Both the position numbers and the translations under genes were made by a program. The notes under the pieces are model-generated. The model was not told the DNA's origin. It saw only the letters and a list, made by a program, of their open reading frames with translations, and made no database searches. DNA of 64,000 bases from assembly GCA_902612125.1 (NCBI GenBank), contig CACMBV010000010.1:1-64000 (forward strand), in the 5' to 3' direction. Source of the stretch: an uncultured Verrucomicrobiota bacterium (lineage in GTDB: Bacteria; Verrucomicrobiota; Verrucomicrobiia; Opitutales; Seribacteraceae). Each line of letters starts with the position of its first letter. The first letter of the stretch is position 1. Shown here piece after piece: positions 19,004 through 27,554 of this stretch.

Positions 19004-19573
19004 ATGCCAAAAAGAAACTGCATGACCGCTTTTTCAGTAGCAGATGTTTCAACGCCCGATCAGAAAGACATTCTTGATGAATGGGAAATTGCGGTCATCG
19101 ATCTTTTCCTGAACGCCGCAAGTTCTTTTGGTTTACCTAAATCTTATGGCCAGATTTATGGACTTCTTTTTTGCAGGGATCAATCCCTCCCCATGAATGA
19201 AGTAATGAAACTCCTTCAAATTAGCAAGGGATCAGCCAGTCAGGGCTTGCGAGCATTACGGCAATTAGGTGCGGTTTCATCTGTTTTTGAACCGGGGGAT
19301 CGAAAAGAGAGATTTGTTGCTGAAATTCGTCTTCGAAAGTTAGTCGGTGGCTTTTTGCGAGAACAGGCAGATCCACATTTGGATAAAGGTGTGGGTCGTC
19401 TCAAACAAATTGAAGCCCTTTTAGGAAATTTGGATAACACAGACTCCTTGAAAAGAGGAATCCGAAAGCATGAAATTTTATCGGGTTGGCACCGACAAAT
19501 GAGCCGGCTGCTTCCCTGGGTAAAAATGATCGTGGGAAAGAGCGATCGTTTACCCAAAAAAAGTTCTTATTAA
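19004..19573 (+). CDS. GbsR/MarR-family transcriptional regulator
   Basis: Winged-helix regulator of 189 aa. The DNA-binding part reads SYGQIYGLLFCRDQSLPMNE, then EVMKLLQISKGSASQGLRAL and a wing-like DRKERFVAE, matching the GbsR branch of the MarR superfamily (SKGxxSxxLRxL recognition helix). It sits between the exporter and Wzz genes, so it most likely controls polysaccharide production and possibly its own transcription through the palindrome just upstream. Start at 19004; an in-frame ATG at 19022 would also fit. Confidence 0.8.
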   Translation: MPKRNCMTAFSVADVSTPDQKDILDEWEIAVIDLFLNAASSFGLPKSYGQIYGLLFCRDQSLPMNEVMKLLQISKGSASQGLRALRQLGAVSSVFEPGDRKERFVAEIRLRKLVGGFLREQADPHLDKGVGRLKQIEALLGNLDNTDSLKRGIRKHEILSGWHRQMSRLLPWVKMIVGKSDRLPKKSSY

Positions 19574-19651
19574 ACAAAAAGTAATGGTTTCCACCGATTG
19601 GCTTTGCTTGTCGCAAACGGCCAACAGCGGTAGCGTGTAAAAATAAATTAT

Positions 19652-20581
19652 ATGAGCGAAGACCCCAAATCATCAACCAAATATGTCATGGTCGAATCCG
19701 GTCCCTCATCCGATGAGGACGAGATCGATCTTCTCGAACTAATCCGCACCCTCCTACAGGCATGGAAAAGCGTTGTGGGCGTTACCATCCTTTGCCTTGG
19801 CTTTGCGTTTGCCTATGCCCTGTATGCCCCCGAGGTCTTTAAGGCTGAAACTTTATTGGCTCCAGCTCAGGAAGAGAAATCCGGAACATCCTCTGCCCTA
19901 AGTCAATTTGGTGGACTCGCTGCCATGGCGGGTGTCACTATTCCCGCTGATTCAAATATTGAGAGAGTATTGGCTACGCTTAAGACTAGAGTTTTTCTTA
20001 AAAAATTTATTGAGGAAAAAAAACTCCTTCCTGTTATTTTTGAGGATTTTTGGGATGCAACTTCTAGCTCATGGAAATCACCGGCAGATCAACAGGCTTT
20101 TATCACGGAAGATGGAATTATTCCACTCCGAGGAGCCATTGATGTGAATCAAGAAAAATCAGGTCTGATCAATCTTGCGATTTCCTGGAAAGATCCGGAA
20201 GTGGCTGCCCAATGGGCAAATGATTTGGTCAAGCAGTTGAATGAGCAACTCCGCGAGCAGGCAATTGCCGATTCTAAAAAACGGGTAGGGTACCTTGAGC
20301 AGGAATTGGCCAAGACCACTTTGCAGGACATGCGTGCCGTTCTCTACAACCTGCTCGAATCCGAGAAGCAAAAAGCAATGCTGGCCAATGTAAACGAGGA
20401 CTTTGCTTTGGAAGTTATCGATCCTGCCGTTGCCCCGGAAACCTGCGAAAAGCCAAAACGTAAACTCATTGTCGCCCTTGGTGGGGTAGGTGGAGGATTT
20501 CTTGGAATCTTTGCCGTCTTCTTTGCTCAGTTCCTAAAAAAATTAAAAGCCACCAATTCTGAACCTACAATTAATTCTTGA
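19652..20581 (+). CDS. Wzz-like chain-length/polysaccharide co-polymerase
   Basis: Inner-membrane co-polymerase of 309 aa with the expected topology: a first membrane helix around residues 39-60 (SVVGVTILCLGFAFAYALYA), a periplasmic domain, and a second helix near residues 270-293 (LIVALGGVGGGFLGIFAVFF). The N-terminal EIDLLELIRTLLQAWKS preceding helix 1 is typical of Wzz proteins. No C-terminal tyrosine-kinase domain is attached. Its last codon overlaps the TTG start of the dehydrogenase gene by 4 bases. Confidence 0.85.
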   Translation: MSEDPKSSTKYVMVESGPSSDEDEIDLLELIRTLLQAWKSVVGVTILCLGFAFAYALYAPEVFKAETLLAPAQEEKSGTSSALSQFGGLAAMAGVTIPADSNIERVLATLKTRVFLKKFIEEKKLLPVIFEDFWDATSSSWKSPADQQAFITEDGIIPLRGAIDVNQEKSGLINLAISWKDPEVAAQWANDLVKQLNEQLREQAIADSKKRVGYLEQELAKTTLQDMRAVLYNLLESEKQKAMLANVNEDFALEVIDPAVAPETCEKPKRKLIVALGGVGGGFLGIFAVFFAQFLKKLKATNSEPTINS

Positions 20582-21858
20582 GTAAAAAGTTTTCCAAAAT
20601 ATCGGTCATTGGACTTGGTTATGTCGGTCTTCCTCTGTCTTTGCAATTTGCCCGATCTGGGGTTTCCGTCCTTGGGTTTGATCTCGATAAACAAAAAGTC
20701 AATTCGATCAATGCCGGACAAACTTATCTCAAGCATTTTCGGTCGGAAACCATTGCCGAACAGGTGGATGAAAATCGTCTGGAAGCTACTACAAATCCCT
20801 CCCGACTGTCTGAAGTCGAAGCCATTCTTATTTGTGTGCCCACTCCCCTGGATGATCATCGCGAGCCCGATCTTTCTTTTGTTTTGGATACCGCAAAAAC
20901 GATAGCTCCACACTTCGCAAAAGGAGTGCTGGTTACCTTAGAATCTACGACCTATCCCGGTACCACAGAGGACGAACTTCGTATCGTTCTGGAAGAAGGG
21001 TCAGGAATGAAGGCAGGCACAGACTTCCATTTGGCTTATTCCCCTGAACGGGAAGACCCAGGCCGGGATGATGCATCAGTCAAAACCATACCCAAGGTGG
21101 TCGGTGGATACACTAAAAATTGTGCTGAACTGGCTGAAGCTTTATATGGACAGGCTTTGGACAAAATCCATCGGGTATCTTCCTGCCGGGCAGCGGAGGC
21201 TACGAAACTTTTGGAAAATATTTTTCGCAGTGTAAACATTGCCTTGGTCAATGAGCTCAAGGTTGTTTACGAAGCCATGGGCATCGATGTGCATGAGGTA
21301 ATCGAAGCCGCCGCAACCAAGCCCTTTGGTTTTATGGCATTCCGTCCCGGACCGGGTTTGGGTGGGCACTGCATCCCGATTGACCCTTTTTACTTAACCT
21401 GGAAGGCAAGAGAGTTTGACAAGCATACCCGCTTTATTGAACTCGCAGGCGAAATCAATACCGCCATGCCTGATTATGTAATATCCAAGGTTGCGGATGC
21501 TCTGAACGAGGAGGGTAAAGCAATCAAAGGGTCCAATATTTTAATTCTTGGTCTGGCTTACAAGGCAAATGTCGATGACTGCCGGGAATCCCCCAGTTTT
21601 GTATTGATGGAGAAATTGGAAGCCAAGGGAGCAATGGTAGAATACAATGATTCATTTGTTCCGGTTGTCCCGCCCACCAGAGAACATGCTCATTTTACAG
21701 GTAAACAATCCGTGGAAATTGAAGATAGGTATGATCTCATTTTGGTGTCCACCGATCATTCCGAATATAAAACTTTTAATTTCATTAGTTATGCCTGCCC
21801 ACTTGTGGATTCCCGAAACTGTATCAGTAAAAAGCCGCAAAAATATTATCACGCTTGA
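20578..21858 (+). CDS. UDP-sugar 6-dehydrogenase (WbpA-like, UDP-GlcNAc to UDP-GlcNAcA)
   Basis: NAD-dependent nucleotide-sugar dehydrogenase of 426 aa. The Rossmann motif is VIGLGYVGLPLSLQFA, the substrate clamp reads LESTTYPGTTEDEL, and the catalytic Cys is in GPGLGGHCIPIDPFY. Followed by WbpB-, WbpD- and WbpE-like genes, it fits UDP-N-acetylglucosamine 6-dehydrogenase (WbpA) better than UDP-glucose dehydrogenase, though this is a context call. The only start ahead of the Rossmann strand is TTG at 20578, which overlaps the wzz stop. Confidence 0.85.
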   Translation: MSKKFSKISVIGLGYVGLPLSLQFARSGVSVLGFDLDKQKVNSINAGQTYLKHFRSETIAEQVDENRLEATTNPSRLSEVEAILICVPTPLDDHREPDLSFVLDTAKTIAPHFAKGVLVTLESTTYPGTTEDELRIVLEEGSGMKAGTDFHLAYSPEREDPGRDDASVKTIPKVVGGYTKNCAELAEALYGQALDKIHRVSSCRAAEATKLLENIFRSVNIALVNELKVVYEAMGIDVHEVIEAAATKPFGFMAFRPGPGLGGHCIPIDPFYLTWKAREFDKHTRFIELAGEINTAMPDYVISKVADALNEEGKAIKGSNILILGLAYKANVDDCRESPSFVLMEKLEAKGAMVEYNDSFVPVVPPTREHAHFTGKQSVEIEDRYDLILVSTDHSEYKTFNFISYACPLVDSRNCISKKPQKYYHA

Positions 21859-22841
21859 GTAAAAAATACTTACTCACTGGTGTCGCAGGTTTTATTGCCT
21901 CCCAAGTCAGTAAACAATTACTGGATAAGGGTGACCATGTTGTGGGCGTCGATAACCTCAACGATTACTACAATGTTAAAATCAAGAACTGGCGTCTCGA
22001 ACAACTCAAAGCTCACCCCAATGCAGAGAATTTTTCCTTTTCTGATCTAGATATCGAAGATCAAGCCAAGTTAGCCAATCTTTTTCAGGCAGAGGGCATA
22101 TTTGATGCCGTGCTCAACTTGGCTGCCCGTGCAGGGGTTCGCTACAGCATGGAGAATCCCCATATTTATCTTTCCACCAATGCCGAAGGTACGCTTAACT
22201 TACTCGAGTGCATGCGGGCACAAGGATGCAAAAAACTCGTCTTCGCTTCCACATCCTCCCTCTATGCGGGACAAAAGATGCCCTTTACTGAAGACCTTGC
22301 GGTAAATGAGCCCCTCTCCCCCTATGCCGCCTCCAAGAAAGCGGGTGAACTCATGGCTTACAGTTATCACAAACTTTATCAAATGGATGTATCCGTGGTG
22401 AGGTATTTTACGGTTTTTGGACCCGCGGGTCGTCCTGACATGTCTCCCTACCGATTCATTAAATGGATCGCCGAGGATGAAACCATAGAAATTTTTGGGG
22501 ATGGTTCTCAATCCCGTGATTTCACATATGTCGACGATATCGCAAGGGGAACCGTTGCAGCTATCCAAGATGTTGGGTATGAGATTTTTAATCTTGGCGG
22601 TGGGCGAAACCCAGTTTCCTTAAATACCATTATTTCCAAGTTAGAAGAGTTAATAGGCAAAAAAGCGAAGATTAATTACAAACCATTTCATGTGGCAGAC
22701 CTCATGGAAACTTGGGCAGATATTTCTAAGACAAAAAGATTACTTGATTGGAAACCGCAGGTTTCTCTTGATGAAGGCCTCGAAAAATCAGTTCAGTGGT
22801 ACATGGTCAACCGTCATTGGCTCAAGGAGGCACAGGTCTGA
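21855..22841 (+). CDS. NAD-dependent nucleotide-sugar epimerase (UDP-glucuronate 4-epimerase type)
   Basis: Extended SDR of 328 aa with TGVAGFIAS in place of the usual GxxGxxG strand-turn and the catalytic YAASKK motif (SPYAASKKAGELM). The segment GVDNLNDYYNVKIKNWRLEQL is split from the family of UDP-glucuronate 4-epimerases (CapI/LspL), which makes UDP-galacturonate. A UDP-GlcNAcA 4-epimerase would look similar. The TTG start overlaps the preceding stop. Its last bases contain the AAGGAGG that serves the next gene. Confidence 0.82.
   Translation: MSKKYLLTGVAGFIASQVSKQLLDKGDHVVGVDNLNDYYNVKIKNWRLEQLKAHPNAENFSFSDLDIEDQAKLANLFQAEGIFDAVLNLAARAGVRYSMENPHIYLSTNAEGTLNLLECMRAQGCKKLVFASTSSLYAGQKMPFTEDLAVNEPLSPYAASKKAGELMAYSYHKLYQMDVSVVRYFTVFGPAGRPDMSPYRFIKWIAEDETIEIFGDGSQSRDFTYVDDIARGTVAAIQDVGYEIFNLGGGRNPVSLNTIISKLEELIGKKAKINYKPFHVADLMETWADISKTKRLLDWKPQVSLDEGLEKSVQWYMVNRHWLKEAQV
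22824..22830 (+). promoter_or_regulatory. Strong Shine-Dalgarno that selects a CTG start
   Basis: AAGGAGG at 22824-22830 lies 7 bases before a CTG at 22838. The only other in-frame start-like codons nearby (GTG at 22796, TTG at 22817) lack any ribosome-binding site. Initiation at the CTG gives a protein starting MSATPQIALIGCGYWG, the normal N-terminus for the family. Confidence 0.7.
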
Positions 22842-23830
22842 GTGCCACACCACAGATTGCCCTGATTGGCTGCGGGTACTGGGGCAAAAACCTTTGTCGC
22901 AACTTTTTCGCCTTAGATTCCCTTAAATCCGTTGTCGATACTACGGAGAGTGGACAAGCCACTGCCCGAACCCTTGCTCCAGATGCCCAAATAACTGATA
23001 GCTTGGATGATGTGCTTCGGAATGATCAAATTCAGGGCGTTGCTCTTGCTACACCTGCAGAGACCCATCCTGAGTTAGCGATCCAAGCGATGCAGGCAGG
23101 CAAAGATGTCTTTGTCGAAAAACCCATGGCCATGACCTTCGAGGATGCCGAAAAGATGAAAAAGGTGGCAGAAGAAACCAAATGTATTTTAATGGTAGGG
23201 CATCTCCTTGAATACCACCCTGCGGTTCTCAAACTTCGAGAAATGATTGATTTTGGAGAGTTGGGCAAAATCAACTACATTTATTCGAATCGTCTGAACT
23301 TTGGGAAGGTGCGGACCGAGGAAAATGCCCTCTGGAGTTTCGCTCCCCATGATGTGGCGGTCATTCTTCGTTTGATGGGACAGGCACCGGTAGACGTTTC
23401 CACCTGCGGAGGATCTTACCTGACCAATGGAATTGCAGATACCACCATGTCCAATATGAGGTTCGTAAACGAATCCCGGGCTCATGTTTTTGTCAGTTGG
23501 TTGCATCCATTCAAAGAGCAGCGACTCGTAGTTGTGGGAGATAAAAAGATGGCGATCTTCAATGATGTTGCTCCCTTTGGTGAAAAACTTCAACTATACC
23601 CACAAAATGTCGAGTTCGATGGGTTAATGCCCATTCTCAAAAAAGAAGATGCAGAATTTGTAGATCATGCAAACACCGAGCCGTTGCGTGAGGAATGCAA
23701 CCATTTCCTGGATTGCATCCAATCCAGAAACCAACCTTTAACCAATGCCCAATCCGGTATTGATGTATTACAAGTTCTGCATGCCTGCCAGCAGAGCATT
23801 GAGCAAAATGGAGCACCAGTTTCACTATGA
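22838..23830 (+). CDS. Gfo/Idh/MocA oxidoreductase (WbpB/WlbA-like, UDP-GlcNAcA 3-dehydrogenase)
   Basis: Oxidoreductase of about 330 aa. The NAD(P)-binding strand IALIGCGYWGKNLCRNF is followed by the family signature EKPMAMT and the catalytic-region Lys. In this context it would oxidise C3 of UDP-GlcNAc-uronate before transamination, the WbpB step. It appears to start at CTG 22838, overlapping the epimerase stop (CTGA) behind a consensus AAGGAGG. It ends by overlapping the acetyltransferase ATG by 4 bases. The family is certain; the exact substrate is inferred from neighbours. Confidence 0.83.
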   Translation: MSATPQIALIGCGYWGKNLCRNFFALDSLKSVVDTTESGQATARTLAPDAQITDSLDDVLRNDQIQGVALATPAETHPELAIQAMQAGKDVFVEKPMAMTFEDAEKMKKVAEETKCILMVGHLLEYHPAVLKLREMIDFGELGKINYIYSNRLNFGKVRTEENALWSFAPHDVAVILRLMGQAPVDVSTCGGSYLTNGIADTTMSNMRFVNESRAHVFVSWLHPFKEQRLVVVGDKKMAIFNDVAPFGEKLQLYPQNVEFDGLMPILKKEDAEFVDHANTEPLREECNHFLDCIQSRNQPLTNAQSGIDVLQVLHACQQSIEQNGAPVSL

Positions 23831-24480
23831 GTGACTCCAGTCCAATAAAAATTCATCCATCTGCTGTTGTGGATGAGGGTGCAGTCATTGGTGACGGCAC
23901 GGCCATCTGGCATTTTTCTCATATTTGTTCAGGTGTAGTTATTGGAAATAGTTGTTCGCTCGGTCAAAATGTTTTGGTAGCGGACAATGCCTCCCTCGGA
24001 AACAATGTGAAGGTACAAAATAATGTGGCGATTTACGGAGGTATAACCGTAGACGACGATGTCTTCCTCGGACCTTCCTGTGTGCTCACCAATGTGACTA
24101 ATCCCCGTTCGCAGGTGAGTCGAAAATCACTTTACGAAAAAACCCTGATCAAGAGAGGGGCAACGATTGGAGCCAATGCCACGGTAGTCTGTGGAATTAC
24201 TCTCGGTCGCTACTGTTTTGTCGGTGCTGGTGCCGTAGTTACAAAAGATATTCCAGATTACGGGTTGGTATTGGGCAACCCCGGTAAATTGTCTGGCTAC
24301 ATGAGCCGTCACGGGCACAAGCTTACTTTTAACAAGTCGGTTAGGGCAACCTGCCCTGAATCAAAGTTCGTATACGAAAAAATAGAGAATCAGGTACGCT
24401 GCCTGGATTTGGGTGAAGATGATCCGTTGCCATCCGAGCTTGCTTTTGTATCAAAGAATTATGATTCTTTTAAGAAATAG
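23827..24480 (+). CDS. wbpD: UDP-2-acetamido-3-amino-glucuronate N-acetyltransferase, WbpD-like
   Basis: Left-handed beta-helix acetyltransferase of 217 aa. Hexapeptide repeats run from IHPSAVVDEGAVIGDG through VQNNVAIYGGITV, and the block RGATIGANATVVCG followed by GRYCFVGAGAVVTKD matches WbpD closely as I recall it. It would acetylate the 3-amino group made by the WbpE-like aminotransferase. It carries a C-terminal extension of about 25 residues past the helix (CPESKFVYEK onward), a mild oddity. It is coupled to the oxidoreductase upstream. Confidence 0.85.
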   Translation: MSDSSPIKIHPSAVVDEGAVIGDGTAIWHFSHICSGVVIGNSCSLGQNVLVADNASLGNNVKVQNNVAIYGGITVDDDVFLGPSCVLTNVTNPRSQVSRKSLYEKTLIKRGATIGANATVVCGITLGRYCFVGAGAVVTKDIPDYGLVLGNPGKLSGYMSRHGHKLTFNKSVRATCPESKFVYEKIENQVRCLDLGEDDPLPSELAFVSKNYDSFKK

Positions 24481-24503
24481 ATTTTGAGTTTCTTCGACTT
24501 AAC

Positions 24504-25478
24504 ATGCCCGTAGCCATCATCACCGGAATTACCGGACAAGACGGTTCTTATCTTACGGAATTACTCTTGGAGAAAGGTTACTCAGTTCATGGTATTGTTC
24601 GTAGGTCTAGTTCGATGAACCGTTGGCGGATCGACCACCTAGTCCAAGATGAAAGTATTTATGGGAAGTCACTGTTTTTACATTATGCCGATTTGTCCGA
24701 TGATGCATCCCTCCGCCGAATTTTCTCCAAATTACATCCCGATGAGGTCTATCACTTGGCAGGCCAAAGCCATGTGGCTTTGAGCTTTGAGATACCTGAG
24801 CTTACTATGCATGAAATCTCCAATGCTACCCTCAAACTTTTGGAGATTTGCCGGGATCAGACAAAATCGCCCAAAATCTACCTCGCGGGCTCCTCAGAAA
24901 TCTTTGGTCATGCACAAGAATCGATGCAGACAGAAGAGACACCGTTTAACCCAACCTCTCCCTACGGGGTCAGCAAAGCATTCTGTGTGCAAATGGGAAA
25001 GGTCTACCGAACTGGATATGGTATGCATGTATCCAATGGCATTCTCTATAATCACGAATCTCCCCGTCGTGGAGAAAACTTTGTTACCCAAAAAATTGTT
25101 CGGGGTGCGGCATCGATCGCTCAAGGAAAGACTGAATTTCTAGAACTTGGTAACCTGGACATTAAACGGGACTGGGGATATGCACCGGATTATGTTTTGG
25201 GGATGTGGATGATGCTTCAGCAGGAACAAGGGGCTGATTATATTTTAGCGACTGGAAAAACTCATAAGCTTTCCGATTTCCTCCAAATGGCTTTCGAATA
25301 TTTTGGGCTCGATCACCAGAAACATATCCGGATTAATCCGAAGTTTGTTCGCCCAATTGAACCCACTCAACTATGTGGAGATTCATCCAAGGCTCAAAAT
25401 GTACTAGGATGGAAACCATCTATTACATTTGAACAAATGGTAAAGAGTATGTGCGAAGCTGCCGAAAAAAGCAATTAA
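24504..25478 (+). CDS. gmd: GDP-mannose 4,6-dehydratase
   Basis: Extended SDR of 324 aa that converts GDP-mannose to GDP-4-keto-6-deoxymannose, the precursor of GDP-fucose, GDP-rhamnose and GDP-perosamine. Diagnostic stretches are IITGITGQDGSYLTELLLEKG, HGIVRRSSSMN, the SEIFGHAQES active-site region and YNHESPRRGENFVT. No GDP-fucose synthase or perosamine synthase lies beside it, so the end product is unresolved. It interrupts the wbp-type run between the acetyltransferase and aminotransferase genes. Confidence 0.92.
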   Translation: MPVAIITGITGQDGSYLTELLLEKGYSVHGIVRRSSSMNRWRIDHLVQDESIYGKSLFLHYADLSDDASLRRIFSKLHPDEVYHLAGQSHVALSFEIPELTMHEISNATLKLLEICRDQTKSPKIYLAGSSEIFGHAQESMQTEETPFNPTSPYGVSKAFCVQMGKVYRTGYGMHVSNGILYNHESPRRGENFVTQKIVRGAASIAQGKTEFLELGNLDIKRDWGYAPDYVLGMWMMLQQEQGADYILATGKTHKLSDFLQMAFEYFGLDHQKHIRINPKFVRPIEPTQLCGDSSKAQNVLGWKPSITFEQMVKSMCEAAEKSN

Positions 25479-25502
25479 TCCTGGAAATCTTAAATATAAG
25501 TT

Positions 25503-26603
25503 ATGCAATTCATTGATCTAAAATCACGTCACCAACTCATAGGTGATAAGATTAATGCCCGTATTCAAAAGGTGATGGCACATGGCCAGTTTATATTAGG
25601 TCCAGAAGTTCGGGAGGTGGAGCAAAAACTTGCTCAATACACAGGTTCCAAACATTGCGTAACTGTATCCAGCGGTACCGATTCGTTGCTTATCGCACTC
25701 ATGGCATTGGGCGTTGGGGCAGGGGACGAGGTAATCACTGTTCCCTACACTTGGATCTCCACCGCAGAGGTCATTTCACTTTTGGGGGCAAAACCCGTAT
25801 TTGTAGATATTCGTCCAGATACCTGGAATATAGATGAGACTCTATTGGAGGCCGCTATTGCAGATAAGACCAAAGCAATTATGCCAGTTTCCATTTATGG
25901 CCAATGCCCGGATATGGATGCCATCAACGAGGTCGCAAAGAAATACCACTTACCTGTAATCGAAGATGCTGCACAAAGCTTTGGTGCTACTTACAAAGGA
26001 AAAAAATCCTGTAATCTATCAACCATCGGCAGCGCATCCTTTTTCCCATCCAAACCACTCGGTTGCTATGGTGACGGGGGTGCCTTATTCACCAACGATG
26101 ATGAACTGGCCGAAAAGTTCCGTTGGATTCGTGTACACGGACAGGAACGCAAGCACCACCATCCCATTTTAGGCATTAATGGACGTATGGACACCCTTCA
26201 GGCAGCAATCTTATTGGAAATTTTGGAAGTTTTTCCCGATGAAGTCCAAAAGCGGGGGCAACTTGGCCAAACTTACTCAGAAGGCTTAGCCCATCTCGAT
26301 GGTCTGGAAACCCCGAGAATTGGAGAGCATAACACCTCGGTCTATGCTCAGTATACGATTCTAGCTGAGCAAAGAGAGGAGATTCAACAATCCCTGAAAG
26401 AAAAAGATATTCCTTCGGTTGCCTATTACGCTGTTCCTCTTCACCTACAGCCCGTTTTCAATCATCTTGGTCATCAACCAGGGAATTTTCCTGTAGCCGA
26501 ACAAGTGGCAAATCAATGTCTCAGCTTACCCATGAGTCCTTACCTCACTCAGAAAGATCAGTCAAAGGTGATTGATGCGATCTCCAAAATAGAAAAATCC
26601 TAA
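25503..26603 (+). CDS. wbpE: DegT/DnrJ/EryC1 aminotransferase, WbpE-like
   Basis: PLP-dependent sugar aminotransferase of 366 aa. The PLP lysine is Lys184 in SFFPSKPLGCYGDGG; the PLP-binding VIEDAAQSFGA and SGTDSLLIAL are also present. Sequence features such as GQFILGPEV and SCNLSTIG with HGQERKHHHP match WbpE, which makes the 3-amino group of UDP-2,3-diacetamido-glucuronate. A second, broken copy of its last ~65 codons lies at 27555-27752. The downstream boundary of this gene marks the left edge of the AT-rich cassette. Confidence 0.88.
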   Translation: MQFIDLKSRHQLIGDKINARIQKVMAHGQFILGPEVREVEQKLAQYTGSKHCVTVSSGTDSLLIALMALGVGAGDEVITVPYTWISTAEVISLLGAKPVFVDIRPDTWNIDETLLEAAIADKTKAIMPVSIYGQCPDMDAINEVAKKYHLPVIEDAAQSFGATYKGKKSCNLSTIGSASFFPSKPLGCYGDGGALFTNDDELAEKFRWIRVHGQERKHHHPILGINGRMDTLQAAILLEILEVFPDEVQKRGQLGQTYSEGLAHLDGLETPRIGEHNTSVYAQYTILAEQREEIQQSLKEKDIPSVAYYAVPLHLQPVFNHLGHQPGNFPVAEQVANQCLSLPMSPYLTQKDQSKVIDAISKIEKS

Positions 26604-26630
26604 TCTCACGATATATCTTCTAATTCTTTC

Positions 26631-26852
26631 ATGTCTAAAATAACCCTCAATCTTGAAGACCGCATTCTTGAGTCATTGAAGCTCAAAGCGACAGGAACGA
26701 AGCAGTCCATTTCAGAACTTGTAAATGATGCTCTCAAGGCTAGCCTGCAGGAAGACCTAGAAGACTTAAAATCTTGGGAAGAGCGTAAAGGTGAAGATGC
26801 TTACAGTTACAAAAATTTTCTTGGATTACTCAAGAAAGAGCAGGTAATTTAG
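26631..26852 (+). CDS. Ribbon-helix-helix antitoxin-like protein (orphan)
   Basis: 73-aa protein beginning SKITLNLEDRILESLKLKAT, the strand-helix-helix pattern of RHH/CopG-type DNA-binding antitoxins, with ISELVNDALKASLQ as the second helix and a charged C-terminal tail that would neutralise a toxin. No intact toxin gene follows; the next 200 bases contain only a degraded frame. It may be an orphan antitoxin left after cassette turnover. Confidence 0.6.
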   Translation: MSKITLNLEDRILESLKLKATGTKQSISELVNDALKASLQEDLEDLKSWEERKGEDAYSYKNFLGLLKKEQVI

Positions 26853-26868
26853 AAAATGCTAAACTTAA

Positions 26869-27051
26869 TTAATCCCCTTAAAACCTTATTTAAGTCGACC
26901 TATTAGTTTTTCTAAGACTACAATTACAATAGATCAAAGAAAATTTATCTGTCCAAGCGACCCCGGAGATTACTGGCATATGGTGAACGACTTCCCACTC
27001 GAGACTCTTTATTCGATCGCACCAACTAACCTGCGTTCTTCCGCATACTAA
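26869..27051 (+). pseudogene. Degenerate open frame, possibly a glycosyltransferase fragment
   Basis: A frame without a usable start runs to the TAA at 27049. Its product includes FICPSDPGDYWHMVNDF, in which the aromatic-Trp-His-x-x-x-Asp pattern is vaguely like the NYxHW region of GT61-type glycosyltransferases. No ATG precedes it in frame. A short ATG frame at 26856 in another phase stops after 16 codons. I consider it debris; the family hint is weak. Confidence 0.25.
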
Positions 27052-27057
27052 GATTTC

Positions 27058-27381
27058 GTGAAAAAAAGATATTCATCTCAGGAACATTGCAATCGCTCGC
27101 ATATTCCTGACAAAAAAACCATTGAAGCAATAGCATTGGCGGATCATGGACATGAGTTGGAAAGCTTTGATAATTTGGAAGACTTATTTATGAGTTGGGA
27201 AGATTCCACTTACAAAGATGAGGAATTCGATTCAAGCATTAAACATCATTCTTTAGACAGAAAAACGAAAGAAAAAATTCTTTCCAGATTATTAAATGAA
27301 TCTGCAGGTAAGTTCTATCGAGATACCGATGCGGCACATAGCCAAGATTTTCTTTATGGTGAAGATGGTATGCCTAATTGA
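27058..27381 (+). CDS. Hypothetical protein, possible antitoxin relic
   Basis: 107-aa acidic protein with a GTG start. The stretch IPDKKTIEAIALADHGHELESF followed by DNLEDLF resembles the C-terminal part of RelB/DinJ-type antitoxins as I recall them. The rest (from about residue 50) matches nothing I recognise and ends FLYGEDGMPN. No toxin is adjacent. It may be a fusion of antitoxin fragments or a diverged small protein; function unknown. Confidence 0.4.
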   Translation: MKKRYSSQEHCNRSHIPDKKTIEAIALADHGHELESFDNLEDLFMSWEDSTYKDEEFDSSIKHHSLDRKTKEKILSRLLNESAGKFYRDTDAAHSQDFLYGEDGMPN

Positions 27382-27400
27382 GTCCTTGTTAGATTAATTT

Positions 27401-27553
27401 ATGATTCCAGATTTTATAAATTACAAATTAGATGAAATTAAGGAAATCTGTAAGAATTACCGAATTAATGCAGCATATGTATTTGTATCTGTATTAACCG
27501 ATAAATTTTCGGATAAAAGTGATATTGATTTAGTTGTAGATTTTGATGATTAA
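27401..27553 (+). pseudogene. Truncated MNT-type nucleotidyltransferase (antitoxin) fragment
   Basis: 50-codon frame whose product ends FSDKSDIDLVVDFDD. This is the core of minimal nucleotidyltransferases (G-S-x9-DxD), such as the MntA antitoxin of HEPN-MNT modules. The conserved Gly of the GS motif is Val here (YVFVSVLTDKF) and the protein stops right after the DxD motif, about half of normal length. The stop falls exactly where aminotransferase-like sequence begins, so this is a recombination junction. No HEPN partner is visible. Confidence 0.55.
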
Positions 27554-27554
27554 A

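Noticed and set aside
26856-26906. 16-codon ATG frame after the RHH gene
   Set aside because: Too short, no ribosome-binding site, and it stops within a region that looks degraded in all frames.
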